This document shows positions 5,618 to 7,930 of a stretch of 7,930 nucleotides of DNA, one piece after another. The translations under genes and the position numbers were made by a program. The notes below the pieces were generated by a model. That model saw only the letters and a list, made by a program, of their open reading frames with translations. It was not told the origin of the DNA and searched no databases. Within the stretch, counting starts at the first letter, position 1, and each line of letters begins with the position of its first letter. The DNA is from Lachnospiraceae bacterium (lineage in GTDB: Bacteria > Bacillota > Clostridia > Lachnospirales > Lachnospiraceae), in contig CAAGRP010000170.1 in NCBI GenBank assembly GCA_900772685.1, positions 1 to 7,930 on the forward strand, written 5' to 3'.

Positions 5618-6526
5618 ATGGCACAGGAAAATTTATTTACCAAGATTCAAAATAATTACATGAAATTCAGCAAGGGACAGAAAAAGATCGCCGACTATAT
5701 ATTGTCCGATTACGAGCAGGCCGTATTTATGACTGCCGTAAAGCTTGGGAAAAAGGTCGGTGTCAGTGAATCTACGACCGTGAGGTTTGCGGTGGAGCTT
5801 GGATATGAGGGATACCCCGAATTCAGACAGGCTTTAGAGGAAATGGTACTCAACAGGCTTAATTCCGTTCAGAGGATGGAAGTAGCGTACAGCAATATAA
5901 ATGAAGATGAGATACTTGACAGGGTGCTCCTTTCGGATATCGACAAGATAAAGCATACCTTAGAGACGATAAGTAAGGATGCATTTAAGATGGCTGTTAA
6001 GAGCATATTGAGTGCAAAAAGAGTGTATCTTATAGGCATAAGAAGCTGCGCTCCGCTTGCCTCTTTTCTGGATTTTTATCTTAAACAGATACTCGATGAT
6101 GTAAGGCTTATCACGACCAATAATGCCAGTGAGATATTTGAACAGATGATACATCTTAATGAGGATGATGTTGTCATAGGTATCAGCTTCCCGAGGTATT
6201 CTATGAGGACCTTAAAGGCGATGGAGTTTGCAAACAAAAGAAACGCAAAGCTTATAACGATAACGGACAGCCAGCATTCACCGATAAATCTCTATTCATC
6301 CTGTACACTGCTTGCAAAGAGCGATATGGCTTCTATAGTCGATTTGCTTGTTGCGCCGCTTAGTGTCATAAATGCACTTGTGGTCGCACTTTGTCTTGAA
6401 AGAAAGGACAAGGTCATGGCTACGCTTTCCGAAATGGAAAAGCTGTGGGAGGAGTATCAGGTTTACAACAGGGATGATATGGATCCGCTGAATGAATTTC
6501 GTATGAAAAGGAATGCAGATAAGTGA
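5618..6526 (+). CDS. MurR/RpiR-family transcriptional regulator (HTH plus SIS domain)
   Basis: A 302-residue DNA-binding regulator responding to a sugar phosphate. The N-terminal HTH_6 domain (about 6-82) shows the family pattern FSKGQKKIADYIL (17-29), then AVKLGKKVGVSESTTVRFAV (40-59), the helix-turn-helix, and LGYEGYPEFRQAL. The SIS domain (about 133-260) has the ligand-binding loops LIGIRSCAPLA (138-148) and GISFPRYSMRTL (188-199), with serines typically contacting the phosphate. Length is normal. It lies 23 bp behind the GH3 gene and overlaps the next gene by 4 bp (GTGA), so it is likely co-transcribed in both directions along the strand. Regulation of the GH3/glycosyltransferase control region is plausible from position. 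A second view is that it belongs with the flavoprotein and cmk, a grouping I recall from Lachnospiraceae, and the GH3 gene is the newcomer. Effector and target are unknown. Confidence 0.9.
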   Translation: MAQENLFTKIQNNYMKFSKGQKKIADYILSDYEQAVFMTAVKLGKKVGVSESTTVRFAVELGYEGYPEFRQALEEMVLNRLNSVQRMEVAYSNINEDEILDRVLLSDIDKIKHTLETISKDAFKMAVKSILSAKRVYLIGIRSCAPLASFLDFYLKQILDDVRLITTNNASEIFEQMIHLNEDDVVIGISFPRYSMRTLKAMEFANKRNAKLITITDSQHSPINLYSSCTLLAKSDMASIVDLLVAPLSVINALVVALCLERKDKVMATLSEMEKLWEEYQVYNRDDMDPLNEFRMKRNADK

Positions 6527-7764
6527 GAAAGATCATTATTATCGGCGGAGGAGCCGCAGGAATGGCGGCAGCTGTATTTGCCGCTGATCCGGATACGGAG
6601 ATACATATTTTTGAAAAAAATGAAAAGCCGGGCAAAAAGCTGTTTATTACAGGAAAGGGCAGATGCAATTTTACGAATCTTTGTGACAATGAAGAATTGC
6701 TTGGAAACGTGGTTTCGAACCCGAGATTTATGTTCAGCGCCTTCAATGATTTTAACAGCTATGATGCGATAGATTTTTTTGAGAGCCTCGGCGTAAAGAC
6801 AAAAGTGGAAAGAGGAAGGAGAGCTTTCCCTATGTCGGATCATTCGTCGGACATAATTTCCGCAATGGTAAAGGCAATAAAAAACAGACATGTAAAACTG
6901 CATCTTGATTCTGAGGTTAAAAGTATTGTTACAAAAGACGGGGCAATAAAGGGTGTCGTGCTTTCGGACGGAAAAGAGGAGTCGGCTGATGCGGTAATAG
7001 TAGCTGCGGGCGGTCTTTCATATCCTTCTACAGGCTCAACGGGAGACGGCTACCGTTTTGCACAGGAATGCGGACACACGGTAAATAAGACCCGTCCGGC
7101 ACTTGTGCCTCTCGAGATAAAAGAAAACACGGCAAAAATGCTTCAGGGACTTTCTCTTAAAAATGTTACTATGACCGTAAAAAAAGGCAAAAAGGTCCTG
7201 TTTGAGGATTTCGGAGAGCTTCTGTTTACACATTTTGGAATAAGCGGTCCGTTAGTGCTTTCCGCAAGTTCTGTTATAGGAAAAGAGCTTGAAAAGGGTG
7301 AGCTCGATGTGTATTTTGATCTGAAGCCTGCTTTATCATACGAGCAGCTTGATCACAGGCTTTTAAGGGATTTCAGGGAAGGAATAAATAAGCAGTTTAA
7401 AAATGTTATCCAGAGCCTTTTCCCGGCAAAGCTTCTGCCTGTAATGATCGAATTATCGGGGATAGAAGCCGAAACAAAGGTCAATACGATAACAAAAGAA
7501 CAAAGAGCGGATTTTGTATCGTTGATAAAGAATCTTAAGATGACGATAACCTCAACAAGATCATACAATGAGGCGGTCATAACACAGGGCGGGGTCAGCG
7601 TCAGGGAGATAAATCCGTCCACGATGGAGTCTAAAAAGGTAAAGGGACTTTATTTTATAGGTGAGGTCCTGGATGTGGATGCGTTTACCGGAGGATATAA
7701 TCTCCAGGTGGCGTGGTCAACGGCATACAAGGCAGCAGAGGCCTTGAAAAAACAGGATTATTAA
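6523..7764 (+). CDS. BaiN/HI0933-type FAD-dependent oxidoreductase
   Basis: A 413-residue flavoprotein of the HI0933-like family (also annotated aminoacetone oxidase family or BaiN). The N-terminus has the FAD-binding Rossmann motif IIIIGGGAAGMAAA with G8, G10 and G13, and E31 at the end of the second strand to hold the ribose. The family hallmark GKGRCNFTN is at 44-52, AAGGLSYPSTGSTGDGY lies mid-protein, and the C-terminal FAD contact reads GEVLDVDAFTGGYNLQ (about 380-395). All are intact and the length is typical. The start is GTG, overlapping the regulator's stop by 4 bp, with AAGGA ten bases upstream; the glycine-rich loop so close to the start confirms it. One clostridial relative (BaiN of Clostridium scindens) was linked to bile acid reduction, but the family is found in many bacteria without that pathway, and nothing here shows bile acid genes. 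Substrate unknown; the symbol is therefore withheld. Confidence 0.9.
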   Translation: MRKIIIIGGGAAGMAAAVFAADPDTEIHIFEKNEKPGKKLFITGKGRCNFTNLCDNEELLGNVVSNPRFMFSAFNDFNSYDAIDFFESLGVKTKVERGRRAFPMSDHSSDIISAMVKAIKNRHVKLHLDSEVKSIVTKDGAIKGVVLSDGKEESADAVIVAAGGLSYPSTGSTGDGYRFAQECGHTVNKTRPALVPLEIKENTAKMLQGLSLKNVTMTVKKGKKVLFEDFGELLFTHFGISGPLVLSASSVIGKELEKGELDVYFDLKPALSYEQLDHRLLRDFREGINKQFKNVIQSLFPAKLLPVMIELSGIEAETKVNTITKEQRADFVSLIKNLKMTITSTRSYNEAVITQGGVSVREINPSTMESKKVKGLYFIGEVLDVDAFTGGYNLQVAWSTAYKAAEALKKQDY

Positions 7765-7782
7765 AATATTAAGGAGTATATT

Positions 7783-7930
7783 GTGACAAAGGACAGCTTT
7801 CAGATAGCGATAGACGGCCCTGCCGGTGCGGGTAAAAGTACTATTGCGAAAATAGCGGCAAAAAAACTTGGCTTCGTATATATAGATACGGGTGCAATGT
7901 ACAGGGCAATGGGTCTTTTCTTTGACAGAA
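7783..7930 (+). CDS. cmk: Cytidylate kinase, N-terminal part (runs off the window)
   Basis: The first 49 codons of (d)CMP kinase, which phosphorylates CMP and dCMP with ATP in pyrimidine nucleotide recycling. The P-loop GPAGAGKST occupies residues 12-20, preceded by the strand FQIAID, and FVYIDTGAMYRAMG (31-44) is the conserved nucleotide-binding segment of the family. The start is GTG at 7783, with AAGGAG six bases upstream; a TTG two bases earlier is in another frame and stops at once. The gene follows the flavoprotein stop by 18 bp with no promoter or terminator visible between them, so it is probably on the same transcript. The frame is open to the window edge. Confidence 0.93.
   Translation, partial: MTKDSFQIAIDGPAGAGKSTIAKIAAKKLGFVYIDTGAMYRAMGLFFDR

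Noticed and set aside
6523..7764. Bile acid 7-dehydroxylation locus, because of BaiN similarity
   Set aside because: The HI0933/BaiN family is widespread, and none of the other bai genes is present in the window.

Overview
The window looks like chromosomal DNA from a low-to-mid GC anaerobic Firmicute, most likely a Lachnospiraceae member (gut or rumen Clostridia). This rests on three things: an ECF sigma factor paired with a DUF4179-type membrane protein; a clostridial GH3 beta-glucosidase without a signal peptide; and the order RpiR-type regulator, BaiN/HI0933-type flavoprotein, cytidylate kinase, which I recall as common in that family. No database search was possible.

Layout. (1) 1-1406, minus strand: a two-gene regulatory operon. 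A GTG-started ECF sigma factor overlaps by 4 bp (ATGA) a single-pass membrane protein of the DUF4179 anti-sigma type, which runs off the window. It sits behind a promoter that itself looks ECF-dependent (GGAACC-N16-CATCTAA), which suggests autoregulation. (2) 1407-1820: about 410 bp without a convincing intact gene. It holds a possible eroded 3' end of an IS200/IS605-type tnpB, two small hairpins, and a striking imperfect palindrome of about 169 bp (1648-1816) with a second nested stem. (3) 1821-3126, minus strand: one membrane-bound family 2 glycosyltransferase with its own promoter and a good intrinsic terminator. (4) 3127-3293: a compact divergent control region in which two sigma-A-like promoters point away from each other and share almost the same -35 bases inside a 13-bp palindrome. 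(5) 3294-7930, plus strand: a tightly packed run of GH3 beta-glucosidase, MurR/RpiR-family regulator, BaiN-like flavoprotein and the start of cytidylate kinase, with gaps of 23, -4 and 18 bp.

How the parts may work together. The GH3 enzyme probably hydrolyses imported beta-linked oligosaccharides in the cytoplasm. The RpiR protein has a sugar-phosphate-sensing SIS domain and lies directly downstream, so it is a plausible regulator of the GH3 gene and of the shared promoter region. That link is inference. The flavoprotein and cmk belong to a housekeeping-like cluster that the GH3 gene appears to have joined at its upstream end. The most unusual items are the palindromic element at 1648-1816 and the overlapping divergent promoters at 3181-3232. 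I saw no CRISPR array, rRNA, tRNA or complete mobile element.
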